A DNA stretch of 64,000 bases. It comes from Pseudoxanthomonas composti (GTDB taxonomy: Bacteria; Pseudomonadota; Gammaproteobacteria; Xanthomonadales; Xanthomonadaceae). The notes beneath the pieces were generated by a model. The model searched no databases and was not told the DNA's origin. It worked only from the letters and a program-made list of their open reading frames with translations. Position numbers and translations under genes: made by a program. The stretch spans positions 1 to 64,000 of the forward strand of contig NZ_SAWZ01000007.1 in assembly GCF_004122095.1 (NCBI RefSeq), in the 5' to 3' direction. Below are positions 17,852 to 27,317 of the stretch, in pieces (positions within the stretch are counted from its first letter, which is position 1; each line of letters opens with the position of its first letter).

Positions 17852-18760
17852 CTAAGGCCGCGTCGCCAGCAAGGCGTCGCAGCGCGCCTGCAGGAACTCG
17901 CGCAGCCGCGTCAGCGCCGGGGTCAGCTGGCTGCGGTGGGCGCACACCAGGTGCAGCGGGGCCGGCTCGCAGTGCTCGCCGGGGAAGACTTCGACCAGCC
18001 GGCCTGCAGCCAGGTCCTCGATCACATCCAGCCGCGACTTGTAGACCAGGCCCTCGCCGGCGATGGCCCAGCGACGGACCACATCGGCATCGTCGCTGAC
18101 GCGGTCGCCGGAGACCGTCACCGTGCGCTCGCCGCCGGGCAGGGTGAAGCGCCAGCGCTCATGCACCTGCTCGCCCCAGACGAAGCGCAGGCAGTTGTGC
18201 CGCCGCAGCTCCTCCACGCTGGAGGGCGTGCCATGACGTGCCAGGTAGGCCGGTGCCGCGCACAGGGTGCGGCGGTTGCCTGGCGCCAGCGGCAGCGCGA
18301 CCAGGGCCGAATCGGACAGCGCGCCGTAGCGGATGGCCGCATCCAGCGGTTGCCGCAGCAAATCGGCGGCGCGGTCGCTGATGCGCAGCTGCAGCGACAG
18401 CTCCGGATGCGCGTGCTGGAACGCATCCAGCCACGGCAGCAGCAGATTGCGGCCGAAGTCCGATGGCGCCGAGAGCCGCAGCGGCCCGGACAGCGCGCCA
18501 CGGCCGTGGGCCAGGGCCTGCTCGCCCTGGGCCAGCGCCACCAGCAGGGCGCGCGCGTGCGGCAGGTAGCGCTCGCCGTCCTCGGACAGCTGCATGCTGC
18601 GGGTGGAGCGCACGAACAGGCGCACCGCCAGCGCCTTCTCCAGCCGCTGCACCGCGCTGCTGGCCAGGCCCGGGGCGATGCTCAACTGCCGCGCCGCCTC
18701 GGAGAAGCTGCCGGCGTCCACGGTCTGCACGAAGATCTGGACGTCGTCGAGCCGGATCAT
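17852..18760 (-). CDS. LysR family transcriptional regulator
   Basis: This 302-residue regulator has an N-terminal winged helix-turn-helix (MIRLDDVQIFVQTVDAGSFSEAARQLSIAPGL ... VQRLEKALAVRLFVRSTRSMQLSEDG) and a two-lobed effector-binding domain (about 90-300; GPLRLSAPSDFGRNLLLPWL, HPELSLQL, DAAIRYG). It resembles the CrgA/DmlR-type clade. It is transcribed divergently from a zinc-type alcohol dehydrogenase gene with a 100-bp shared upstream region, the usual arrangement for a LysR regulator and its target. The 253-bp gap at its 3' end (17599-17851) shows nothing recognisable. Confidence 0.9.
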   Translation of the reverse strand: MIRLDDVQIFVQTVDAGSFSEAARQLSIAPGLASSAVQRLEKALAVRLFVRSTRSMQLSEDGERYLPHARALLVALAQGEQALAHGRGALSGPLRLSAPSDFGRNLLLPWLDAFQHAHPELSLQLRISDRAADLLRQPLDAAIRYGALSDSALVALPLAPGNRRTLCAAPAYLARHGTPSSVEELRRHNCLRFVWGEQVHERWRFTLPGGERTVTVSGDRVSDDADVVRRWAIAGEGLVYKSRLDVIEDLAAGRLVEVFPGEHCEPAPLHLVCAHRSQLTPALTRLREFLQARCDALLATRP

Positions 18761-18860
18761 TTTCTTCGAATCGCGGAAAGTGTTAGCCCTTATAGCCCAT
18801 TTTTCGTCGGTACCAGGTAAGTCACCATGGCCGCCATCAACCCTGCATGAGGCACTGCGC
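18761..18860. promoter_or_regulatory. Divergent LysR / alcohol dehydrogenase control region
   Basis: These 100 bases separate two divergent start codons. TAGCCC occurs twice as a direct repeat at 18784-18789 and 18793-18798 (9-bp phase), in the most AT-rich part (TTATAG...ATTTTTCG). It could overlap an operator or a promoter; no strict T-N11-A box pair is obvious. Confidence 0.45.
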
Positions 18861-19871
18861 ATGAAAGCCGTCGGTTTCCGCCAGAACCACCCCATCGACC
18901 ACCCCGAGGCCTTGCTGGACCTGGAGCTGCCTACCCCGGAGCTGCGCGAGCACGACCTGCTGGTCGAGGTGCGGGCAGTGTCGGTCAATCCGGTGGACAC
19001 CAAGGTCCGTCGCGGCGGCGCGGTGCCCGAAGGTCAGGCGCGCGTGTTGGGCTGGGATGCGGCCGGCGTCGTCAAGGCGGTGGGCCCGCGTGCGGTGCGC
19101 TTCAAGCCTGGCGACCGGGTCTGGTATGCCGGGGACATCAACCGTCCCGGCAGCAATGCCGAACTGCAGGCGGTGGACGAGCGCATCGTCGGTCCGATGC
19201 CGGCCTCGCTGGACTTCGCCGAGGCGGCCTCGCTGCCGCTGACGGCCATCACCGCCTGGGAACTGTTGTTCGACCGCCTCAAGGCGCACCAGGCCGACCC
19301 GGTCGAACACAACGTGCTGCTGGTCACCGGCGCGGCCGGTGGCGTGGGCTCCATCCTGACCCAGCTGGCGCGGCGGCTGACCGGCCTGACCATCGTCGGC
19401 ACCGCCTCGCGGCCGGAGACCCGCGACTGGGTGCTGGCCCACGGTGCGCATCACGTCATCGATCACAGTCAGCCCTGGGCACCGCAGCTGGCCGCGCTCG
19501 GCATCGAGGACGTCACCCACGTGGCCGGGCTCAATGCCAGCGCCAGCTACGTGCCGCAGATCGTGGAGGTGCTGCGCGCCGAAGGCCAGCTGGCGCTGAT
19601 CGACGACCCGGTCGGCTTCGACATCGGCCCGTTCAAGTCCAAGTCGATCTCGATCCACTGGGAGTTCATGTACACCCGCCCGGTGCACAACACCCGCACC
19701 CTCGAGCGTCAGCACGCCCTGCTCAAGCGTGTGTCCGAGCTGGTGGGCAAGGGCGACCTGCAGCACACCCTGACCCGCCGCATCGACGGCCTCAACGCCG
19801 GCACGCTCAAGCAGGCGCACGCCCTGCTGGAAGCCGGCAGCATGATCGGCAAGCTCGTGCTGGTGGCTTAG
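18861..19871 (+). CDS. Zinc-binding alcohol dehydrogenase family / quinone oxidoreductase
   Basis: The 336-residue cytoplasmic enzyme belongs to the MDR superfamily, in the subfamily of NADPH-dependent quinone-type oxidoreductases. The N-terminal GroES-like domain has VRAVSVNPVDTKVRRGG and VLGWDAAGVVKAVG. The Rossmann domain has LLVTGAAGGVGSILTQLARRL as its NADP-binding glycine motif. Cysteine ligands for catalytic or structural zinc are absent, so it is probably a zinc-free reductase despite the family name. ATG 18861 starts at MKAVGF, typical of the family; an open frame extends upstream through the regulator gene without meaning. The divergent LysR gene is its likely regulator. Confidence 0.88.
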   Translation: MKAVGFRQNHPIDHPEALLDLELPTPELREHDLLVEVRAVSVNPVDTKVRRGGAVPEGQARVLGWDAAGVVKAVGPRAVRFKPGDRVWYAGDINRPGSNAELQAVDERIVGPMPASLDFAEAASLPLTAITAWELLFDRLKAHQADPVEHNVLLVTGAAGGVGSILTQLARRLTGLTIVGTASRPETRDWVLAHGAHHVIDHSQPWAPQLAALGIEDVTHVAGLNASASYVPQIVEVLRAEGQLALIDDPVGFDIGPFKSKSISIHWEFMYTRPVHNTRTLERQHALLKRVSELVGKGDLQHTLTRRIDGLNAGTLKQAHALLEAGSMIGKLVLVA

Positions 19872-19887
19872 CCACTGGCCAGAAAAT

Positions 19888-19955
19888 CGCCAGGGCCTGT
19901 CGACCCTGGCGCGACAGCCCATCGCACCGGCCCATGCGGGACGGTGCGATGGGCT
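19888..19955. terminator. Double hairpin, likely bidirectional terminator
   Basis: Two perfect stems lie between convergent genes. CGCCAGGG (19888-19895) pairs with CCCTGGCG (19904-19911), and AGCCCATCGCACCG (19916-19929) pairs with CGGTGCGATGGGCT (19942-19955). The region serves the oxidoreductase gene on + and the TonB receptor on -. There is no long T tract. Confidence 0.65.
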
Positions 19956-19967
19956 CGGCAGTCCCGC

Positions 19968-22900
19968 TTACCAGTCGTAGCTCACCGTCAGGCGCGCGCT
20001 GCGCGGCTCCTGGTAGAACATCGGCGCACCGAACAGCGGGTGGGCCGAGCCCGGGCTCAACTCAGAACGCGCGTTGAGATAGGTCGCGGCCTGCTCGTTG
20101 GTGACATTGAACACGTTCACCGTGATGCCCAGCTTGCCGTCGGCAAAGGCCGGCTTGTAGACCACGCCCAGGTCGAACTGGCGCGTCCACGGCAGGCGCC
20201 CGGACTTGCCCGGCAGGGCCGGCTCGCCCTGGTAGCAGTGATAGGACCCGCCATAGCCGACCGGGTCCGGGTTCTGCCCGGGGTTGTAGATGTAAGTCGA
20301 GCTGGCCAGCGGGTAGTTGTCGCCGCAGTAGTAGCCCAGCACCTGCCGGGGCGTGCCCGAGACCAGACTGAAGTTGCCCGACACCCCCAGTTCGGAGGTG
20401 AGCTGGTAGTAGCCATAGCCCTTGAGCGCGTGCCGGCGGTCGTTGGACTGGTCGCCGTTGTAGAACTCCATCAGCGCCGGGTGATCCCAGGTCTGGGTGG
20501 TGGCGGTGTAGTTCTGGCCCTGGTTGACGCCGATGCTCTCGCCGTTGCCGCGGTACAGGTCCGAGCGCATCTGCCCCTCGGTGGTGCCGCGGCTGTGCGA
20601 CCAGACATAGTTCAGGCGGGTGAACCATGTGCCGTCGGAGGGCCGCTCCAGGGTGAACTCCAGCGCCGAGTACTTGCGCTTGAGCTGGGGGAAGCCCATC
20701 TGCGCGTTGGTCAGGGTGAGCTCGTGGATCTGCCCATCGGTGCCCAGCAGGCGGAAGGTGTTGGTGTCGCCGGCGTTCAACAGCAGGCTGGCCGAGCTGT
20801 TGGGGCTGATGGCAAAGCCGGCCTGGCGCGCCGCCGCCAGGATCGCGGGGATATTGGCCTTGGTGTCGTCGATGGCGGCCTTCAGGTCGCGGTGCACGCC
20901 ACGCACGCCCACCAGCCAGCCGCTGGCCAGCTGCTTGTTGAAGCCCAGGATCAGCTCATCCTGGTGTTCGCCTTCCATGTTCTTGGGCGAGATGGTGCGG
21001 TAGTCGCGCGGGTTGCCGAAGTTCTCGTTGGCCGACACCGGTGGCGCCAGCTGCGCGGCGGTGACCGGCGTGCCATCGGCGTTGATGCCGCTGTAGGTGA
21101 AGTAGGTGCTGGTGTTGAGGCTGGAGTTGGCCAGGCCGCCTGGCGCCAGCGGCAGGCCCAGGTAGTAGCGGCCCAGGTTGCCGAAGAACTTCAGGGTGGA
21201 ATCGCCGTGCACGTCCCAGGAGAAGCCCAGGCGCGGGGACCACTGGTTGTCCACGTCGTACACCGGCTGGTTGCGGTCGTTGTAGTTGGTGAACTTGTCG
21301 TTGCGCAGGCCCAGGTTCAACAGCAGGTTGTCGGTGACCTGCCAGCGGTCCTCGATGTACCAGGCGTCCTGCTCGGCCTTGTAGGAGCTCAGCGCGTAGG
21401 CCTGGGTGCGGATGGCGTAGTAGCCGCCAGCGCCGAAAGGATAGCCACGCGGGCTCGGCACGCCGCCCGGCGTGCCGTCCTGGCGCGTGGCGCCGCTCAG
21501 CAGTGCGTTGGGGTCGGGGTTGGCGGTGTAGCCGTAGGCCCAGGCAAAGCCCGGCCCGGAGGTGCGCGAGCCCTGGTTGAAGGCCCGCAGTTCCTGGTTG
21601 TCCACGCCCACGTCGATGCTGTGATCGCCAATGACCCAGTTGAGGTTGAGCCGCAGGTTGTCCTTCTCGTAGCGACGATCCGGATCGACCACCGAGGACA
21701 CCGTCTGCGCATTGCCGATCGGACGGCCGCCGGTGTAGGCCGGGCTCTGGTTGGCCAGGCCGGAGATGAAGGGCAGGTCCGGGTTGTAGCCCGGGTTCTG
21801 GTTGTAGTTGGGAGATTCCTGCTCGCCGTACAGCGCCGTCACCGTGAGGCTGTCGGTCAGATAGCCGGTGTAGCGCAGGCTGCGCAGCGTATGTCCGGTC
21901 TCGATGTCGTTATCCGGCCCGCGGTAGGCCCCGACCTGGCGCGCATTGAAATCGTAGTTGTAGATGTTGCCGCTGGCCTCGTACTTGTCCTCGGCCCCGG
22001 TGAACTCCAGCAGGTGGTCGTCGGTGATGTACCAATCCAGCTTGGCGTAGTAGCGCGGGCTGTCGTAGCTGTAGGACACGTAGGGCGCGGCGGTGTCCTC
22101 CACCGTATTGAGGCGCTGGCCATCGGTCTTGCCCAGCTCGCCGGCCAGGAAGAAGAACAGCCGGTCCTTGACGATCGGGCCGCCGACGTAGGCGCTGTAG
22201 ACCAGGCGATCCATCTCGTTCTCGCTGTTGGGCCGATACAGCGAGCCGGCCACCGGGCTGGGGATCACGCCCGGGTTGGAGTAATGCAGGTCCTTCTGCC
22301 GCGCGCGCAGCGACTGCGGCTCATAGATGAAGGCGCCGCCGAACTTCCAGGCATTGGTGCCGCGCTTGCCGACCTGGTTGATGACGCCGCCGTTGGAACG
22401 GCCGAACTGCGCGCCATAGCCCCCGGTGAAGATCTCCTGCTGGTCGATGGCGCCGTAAGGCAGGGTCAGGCCGCCCAGGTTGCGGTAGGGATCGTGGTAT
22501 TGAAGCCGTTGAGGTAGTAGGCGTTTTCCGAGGCGGCCGAGCCGCCGAAGCTCGGCAGCGAGCCGCCATTGCCGCCGGTGCCGATGAAACTGCCGCTGTT
22601 GTTGACCACGCCCGGCGCGAGCAGGGCGATGGCCTCGGCGGTGCGACCCAGCGGCAGGATGTCCAGCTCCTGGGAGGTGATGACGGTGCGCGTATCGGTG
22701 CTGGCCACGTCGATGCCCGCCATGCGCGTGCCGGTGACGGCGACCGCGTCCAGCGTCTCCACGTTGGGCCCGGCGAAGGACACCTCGGTGCCGGCGCCGA
22801 CGGTGATGCCGATATTGCCGCGCGTGTCGACCACCTGCCCCTGGCGCTTGATGGTGACGGTATAGGTGCCCAGCGGCAGGTTGGCGATGGAGTAGCGGCC

Positions 22901-23080
22901 GCGTCCCTCGACCTGGATCTCGCGGCTGAAGCCACTGTCGTTGGCCACCGACACCGTGGTGCCCTGCCCTTCGGCAACGGTGCCGAAGATCGAGCCGGTG
23001 GTGGACTGCGCGAACAAGGGGCTGCTGGCCAGCAACAGCGCGGTGGCCAGCGCCGTTCTCTTCAAGGATGCGGCATTCAC
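19968..23080 (-). pseudogene. Oar-like TonB-dependent receptor, frameshifted
   Basis: The sequence encodes an outer-membrane TonB-dependent receptor of about 1037 residues if one base is restored. It has a signal peptide (LLLASSPLFAQS), a carboxypeptidase-regulatory-like N-terminal domain (GSIFGTVAEGQG...GRYSIANLPLGTYTV), a plug domain and a barrel ending in the aromatic residue W. The reading frame breaks near 22494. One frame runs through SAASENAYYLNGFNTT, while the continuation DPYRNLGGLTLPYGAIDQQEIFTGG lies in another frame; one missing G, between ACC and GAT codons, explains it. The start is set at GTG 23080, 8 nt after GGAGAG; TTG 23086 is too close to that site. It is either a young pseudogene or an assembly error. 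The stretch 23081-23391 upstream shows no gene. Confidence 0.85.
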
Positions 23081-23391
23081 TTCCAAATCTCTCCAGTTTG
23101 GATTCGACGGATGTCGTGGGTGGGGGTTGGATGAAGCGGTTCTGCAGACAGGGAAACTCCAGGCAAAGCGAGGCCATCGCCGGCCCGTCTTCGGACAGGC
23201 GCGGCGCGGCGCTCCCTTGAAATTCCCCTATCAAGCTGTGTATCACGATCCAACAAGGCTCGACATACGTCGTCGCGAACATGGCGAAATTTTCATCAAG
23301 CACGCGCATGATTGATTCCAGATGAGACGAAACCCCCACGCGAGCGTAAGTCGATTCACGACGCGATGAAGCACGCCGGCACATGCAGTAC

Positions 23392-24273
23392 TTAGCGCTC
23401 GCTGCGTACTTCCACAGGTGGAAGTTCCTCGCGCACGCGCAGGAAGCGCGCAAAGCGCGGAAGCCCGGTGGAGGTGGTGCCGCTGTAGCGAAAGCTCACC
23501 CAGCTGCCTATGGGTGGTGGTGCGGCACGCTGGGCATCGGTGAAGCCGCTGCCCAGACGCATGCGTCGTCCATCGGGCAAGGCCACCACCAGGGCGCCCA
23601 GTGTCCCCACCAGCCGTCCCTGGCCAGGCACATGCCCGACCACGCGCGCCTCGGCATCCTCGAACAGCTTGTACTTAAGCAGCGCCTCGCTGCGGCCCGC
23701 GTTGTAGAGCGCGTCGCGTCGATGCAGCATCAACCCCTCACCGCCGCCACGCACCACCGCGCGCAGGTGCGCCTGCAGCGCCGCCGCACTGGACAAGCGC
23801 TCCTGCCTTACCAGCAGCAGATGCGAGTTGCCGGCCGCGTGGATCGCTCGCTCCAGTAACGCCGCACGCTGTGAGAAAGGCGCTGGCTCGGCGGGAAGAT
23901 CGAACGCCATGAAACGCAGCGGCTGCCATGCCCGCGCGTGCGCCGGGCTGCTGCGCACGAGCGCGCTGACTTCATCGAAGCGCCCGCGTCCCAGCCATAA
24001 CTCGCCGTCCATCGGCACGGAGGGCCAACCGCGGGTGAAACCGGCCGGCAGCGCCACCCGCGCACCGCCGCGCGTCCACATGGACGTTCCGTCCCAGTAG
24101 CCACGCACGCCGTCGAGTTTTTCGCTGACCAGATAGCGCGACACCTCGACTTCCGGTGGGGCAGCGGTCGCCAGCATCAGCGGCGGCGCGGTGCCGGCAT
24201 GCAGCGGCGGCACCGGCGCCAGCAGCGCCAGGGACAGCAGAAGGGGGGCGAAGGCAGTCGTGGTGGTGCGCAT
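23392..24273 (-). CDS. Periplasmic ATP-dependent DNA ligase (LigE type)
   Basis: The 293-residue protein is a minimal ATP-dependent DNA ligase preceded by a signal peptide (MRTTTTAFAPLLLSLALLAPVPPLHA). Ligase motifs appear in order: motif I EKLDGVRGYW with the adenylated Lys52, motif Ia TRGG, motif III LRFMAFDLP, motif IV GGEGLML, motif V LLKYKLFEDAEARVVG, then a short OB domain ending GSWVSFRYSG. There are no extra DNA-binding domains. LigE-type enzymes of Neisseria, Vibrio and Haemophilus are small periplasmic ligases linked to DNA uptake or biofilm DNA; that role is inference here. The gene lies 311 bp upstream of the broken TonB receptor and is separate from it. Confidence 0.88.
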   Translation of the reverse strand: MRTTTTAFAPLLLSLALLAPVPPLHAGTAPPLMLATAAPPEVEVSRYLVSEKLDGVRGYWDGTSMWTRGGARVALPAGFTRGWPSVPMDGELWLGRGRFDEVSALVRSSPAHARAWQPLRFMAFDLPAEPAPFSQRAALLERAIHAAGNSHLLLVRQERLSSAAALQAHLRAVVRGGGEGLMLHRRDALYNAGRSEALLKYKLFEDAEARVVGHVPGQGRLVGTLGALVVALPDGRRMRLGSGFTDAQRAAPPPIGSWVSFRYSGTTSTGLPRFARFLRVREELPPVEVRSER

Positions 24274-24569
24274 TGGACGATCCCAACTGGATTGGCTTTC
24301 ATCCTTCCCCGCACGCGCTTGCAGGAAAACCGGAAGCGGCCGCCCGCGCCTGTCAGAAGACTGCTCGAGACCCGTGCAGGCGTATCGCCAGCGCCGCCGG
24401 ATTCGAATCCTCACCTGGGCCGTCCTGGCGACCGATGTGCGATGGGCTGCGCGCGAAGATCCACTGCCCCGTCGCCACCCGTTCCCTGCGCCCTGCCGCC
24501 GCGCCTATGATGCGGTTGAGTCCAGCGTTGCCGACCGCCGCTGGGAGATTGCGTAGACAAGGGGACAAC

Positions 24570-25358
24570 ATGAAGCGTATTGCATTGGCACTGGCCTGCC
24601 TGACCGGCATGGGCGGCTGTACCGTGGTCAAGGTCGATCCTGGCCAGGAGGCGGTGCTGATCGATCGTCCGCGCCTGTTCGGCGAGGGCGGCATTCGCGA
24701 TGAAACGGTCAAGCCCGGGCTGGCCTATACCTGGCTCACCACCGACGCCATCATGGTCGACGTCAGCCCGCAGGTGCTTGCGGTGTCCTTCGACGATTTC
24801 TCGTCCTCGGACAACATCCTGCTGGACTTCGAGACCACCATCCAGTACCGCGTCACCAACGCGCCCAACCTGCTGCGCAAGTTTGGCGCCGACTGGTTCA
24901 AGAACAACATCCGCAGCCAGTATGCGGCCATCGTGCGCGACCAGGTCAAGCGCTTCGACATGACCAGCATGATGAGCGACGTGGCCACCGCCCAGCGGAT
25001 CGACGACGCGGTGACCGAGGCCATCCGCAAGGTGGTCAAGGATCAGGGGCTGGACGTGGAGATCATGAACATCACCCTGGGCCGGGCCAAGCCCAACCCG
25101 GACGTGCTGCAGCAGATGAACCTCACTGCGGCCCAGCAGCAGCGCGTCAAGACGCTGGTGGAAGCGACCAATGCCGAGCTGCAGCGGGCCAAGGAGCAGA
25201 AGGCCATGGCCGATGCCGACAACGCCTATCGCAACGCGATGAATCTTTCACCCGAGCAGTACCTGGCCCGCCAGATCGCCGAGATCAACGCCGAAGCCTG
25301 CACCAAGGCCGCCGCCTGCTACGTGGTGCCCAACGGCAGCAGCGTGGTGGCCAGATAA
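24570..25358 (+). CDS. SPFH/Band 7 domain lipoprotein
   Basis: The 262-residue product begins with a likely lipoprotein signal (MKRIALALACLTGMGGC, Cys17). Residues about 25-195 form a Band 7/SPFH domain (PGQEAVLIDRPRLFGEGG, FDDFSSSDNILLDFETTIQYRV, the RDQVKRFDMTSMMSD helix, and VEIMNITLGRAKPNP). A coiled-coil-like helix follows (LTAAQQQRVKTLVEATNAELQRAKEQKAMADADN). SPFH proteins form large membrane-bound rings; here the lipid anchor and the absence of a transmembrane helix place it on a membrane facing the periplasm. The family is otherwise mostly anchored by a helix, so this is an unusual topology. The 296-bp gap before it shows nothing. Confidence 0.8.
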   Translation: MKRIALALACLTGMGGCTVVKVDPGQEAVLIDRPRLFGEGGIRDETVKPGLAYTWLTTDAIMVDVSPQVLAVSFDDFSSSDNILLDFETTIQYRVTNAPNLLRKFGADWFKNNIRSQYAAIVRDQVKRFDMTSMMSDVATAQRIDDAVTEAIRKVVKDQGLDVEIMNITLGRAKPNPDVLQQMNLTAAQQQRVKTLVEATNAELQRAKEQKAMADADNAYRNAMNLSPEQYLARQIAEINAEACTKAAACYVVPNGSSVVAR

Positions 25359-25394
25359 GCGCCGGCCACCGCATCGCCGCCAGGCCTGCGCCGA

Positions 25395-26285
25395 TCAGAC
25401 GATCGGCGTCTTGCGCCGCCAGCTGGTGACCTTGCCCCAGCGGATGAAGGTCACCATGCCCGAGCCCAGGATCAGCGCGATGCCCACCGCCATCGGCCAG
25501 TCCAGCCGGTCGTGGAACAGCCAGTAGCCAAAGGCGATGGCCCACAGCATCTGGCTGTACTGGGTGGGCGCCACCGCACTGACTGGTGCGGCCCGCGTGG
25601 CATACATCATGAAGATCGCCGCCGCGCCGGCCAGCAGGCCGTAGCCGGCGATCAGGCCCCACTGCGCCAGGGTCGGCCACACGAAGTGCGGCAGCATCAG
25701 GATGCCGCCCATCAGCAGCGGCCCCAGCACGCCGGCGCCATACAGGGTGATGCGCTTCTCCTCCGGGCCGGCCATGCGCAGGCTGATCACCGACACCGCG
25801 CCGGTCAGCCCACAGACGATCGCCGCCACGTGGCCCTCGCTGAGTTGCCGGAAGCCTGGGCGCAGCACCACCAGCACGCCGATGAAGCCCACCACCACCG
25901 CTGTCCAGCGCCGCCAGTGCACTTCCTCGCGCAACAACAGCACCGACAGGACCGTCACGAAGATCGGCATCAGGAAGATCAGCGCAAAGGCCTCGGCCAT
26001 GGGCAAGTGGGTGAAGGAGATCACCGAGGTGAGGTTGCCGGTGGCGCCGCAGAAGGCGCGCAGCAGCCAGATCGCGGGCTTTTTCGCCATGACCACCTCG
26101 CGCCAGCGGTCCTCTGGCTTCTTCAGGAACGGCAGCGCTACCAGCATCAACAGCGCACCGAAGAACACCACCTCATACGAGGGCAGGGTGCCCTCCAGCA
26201 GCTTCACGAACGCATCGCTGATCGCATAGGCGGCGTAACACGCAAAGCCCAGCAGCACACCCTTGAACACGGCCACCCCGCCCAT
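25395..26285 (-). CDS. EamA-type DMT superfamily transporter
   Basis: This 296-residue inner-membrane protein has ten predicted helices in two EamA repeats (VLLGFACYAAYAISDAFVKLLEG opens the first; GLTGAVSVISLRM the second). ATG 26285 (MGGVAVFKGVLLGF) was chosen because it starts right before the first helix; a TTG at 26318 would add 11 residues of poor quality. The substrate is unknown; relatives export amino acids, nucleobases or metabolites. It converges with the SPFH gene, only 36 bp apart. Confidence 0.82.
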   Translation of the reverse strand: MGGVAVFKGVLLGFACYAAYAISDAFVKLLEGTLPSYEVVFFGALLMLVALPFLKKPEDRWREVVMAKKPAIWLLRAFCGATGNLTSVISFTHLPMAEAFALIFLMPIFVTVLSVLLLREEVHWRRWTAVVVGFIGVLVVLRPGFRQLSEGHVAAIVCGLTGAVSVISLRMAGPEEKRITLYGAGVLGPLLMGGILMLPHFVWPTLAQWGLIAGYGLLAGAAAIFMMYATRAAPVSAVAPTQYSQMLWAIAFGYWLFHDRLDWPMAVGIALILGSGMVTFIRWGKVTSWRRKTPIV

Positions 26286-26783
26286 CCACGCACCGCGCGC
26301 GAAAGTGGCGCGATGCAACGGCGCACAGTATGCGTGCAGCCTGCCCGCAACGGGCGGCCGGGATCAGGGCAAGGATGCGGGCGGTCGGACCTTGGGGTAC
26401 AGGTCCGGCAGGCAGCGTCACCCGCCTGGTCAGCCCTAAGCCGTTTTGACTCGGGCTCGCCGCCGTCCGCGCCCTGGCCGGTGGCCGACGGACATCACCT
26501 CGAGCCTCTGCCGGTTCGCTGACTTCTGGAGAGACATGGAATCAGCCGCGGTATCGTGGCTCTTCCTGTCAGTGGCTTGTCCGGCCGTCGCCGCGGTCGA
26601 CCTGGCTTGACGAGGATCATCGGGCACGCGTCAACCAGCGCGCCCTGGACTTGGCCATGACTCCAAGCTCACCGCGAAGGACGCTGATTGGCTTCGTCCT
26701 TCGCCAACGAGGCGCGGCTGCGGTGGCAAGCGACGCTCGACGGCCCTAGCATCTGACCTGTTCGCTCACGGAAGGAGACCGGC
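26286..26783. other. Intergenic region upstream of the effector module
   Basis: This 498-bp stretch lacks a credible gene. Its base composition is more mixed than the neighbours. A 24-residue hydrophobic reading frame (26536-26610) follows a TGGAGAG site, but nothing else supports it. The region may mark one edge of an acquired segment carrying the following two genes. Confidence 0.4.
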
Positions 26784-27299
26784 ATGTTTGGCTTGAACTT
26801 TGGATCGAAAGACCCGTGGCCACTGAAGTTCGGAACGCACAGCTTCGATGCGGTGTGCTTCAACGTCGTACGGTGTAGCGTTATCTACGATCGTCACCAA
26901 CACTCGCTGCACGAGTACGAGCCCGCGGGAGCGCCACTTCGACCTGACTGGAAGGATAGTTGGCGGGCAAGTTATGGGGTGGGAACCGGCTTCCCTCCCC
27001 CCGCTCAGGTCGATTGGATCTCACAGGATGGTACTGAGCATCATGCCCAGGTTGACATCGGCGCCCTGTTTAAGGACCGGCTGGTGCGTCACAACGTGCC
27101 GAAAGAGGAGATCCCCGAAGGCTGGCTGGCGGCGAATGCGATCGAGCCGGTCCCGATCGATGTGCTGATGGAAATCAACGATCGCACCATCACGATCTAT
27201 ACCCGGGCCCTCGTTGCGACCAGGACGCCTCAGATCCCAGGCAATCCACGCAGCATGGGTCGACGCGACCTGATTGAGGTCTGGACTCATACCTACTGA
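26784..27299 (+). CDS. Hypothetical protein paired with the XVIPCD phospholipase (candidate cognate partner)
   Basis: The 171-residue protein has no signal peptide, lipobox or membrane helix. It is mixed alpha/beta, with HAQVDIGALFKDRLVRHNVPKEEIPEGW in the centre and a C-terminal strand-rich part (IDVLMEINDRTITIYTRA). I recognise no family. A GGAGA ribosome site precedes the ATG. Its stop is 18 bp before the effector start, so the two are almost surely co-transcribed. Position argues for an immunity protein or chaperone, but known immunity proteins against XVIPCD effectors are usually periplasmic lipoproteins, and this one looks cytoplasmic. Its codons are visibly less GC-rich than those of flanking genes, consistent with acquisition. 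Confidence 0.65.
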   Translation: MFGLNFGSKDPWPLKFGTHSFDAVCFNVVRCSVIYDRHQHSLHEYEPAGAPLRPDWKDSWRASYGVGTGFPPPAQVDWISQDGTEHHAQVDIGALFKDRLVRHNVPKEEIPEGWLAANAIEPVPIDVLMEINDRTITIYTRALVATRTPQIPGNPRSMGRRDLIEVWTHTY

Positions 27300-27317
27300 T
27301 TGGCAAGGAGCGCCGAT

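Noticed and set aside
19944-22517. 857-residue open frame on the + strand opposite the TonB receptor
   Set aside because: It lies antisense to a clear receptor gene, has no recognisable domain and reflects high-GC codon bias on the other strand.
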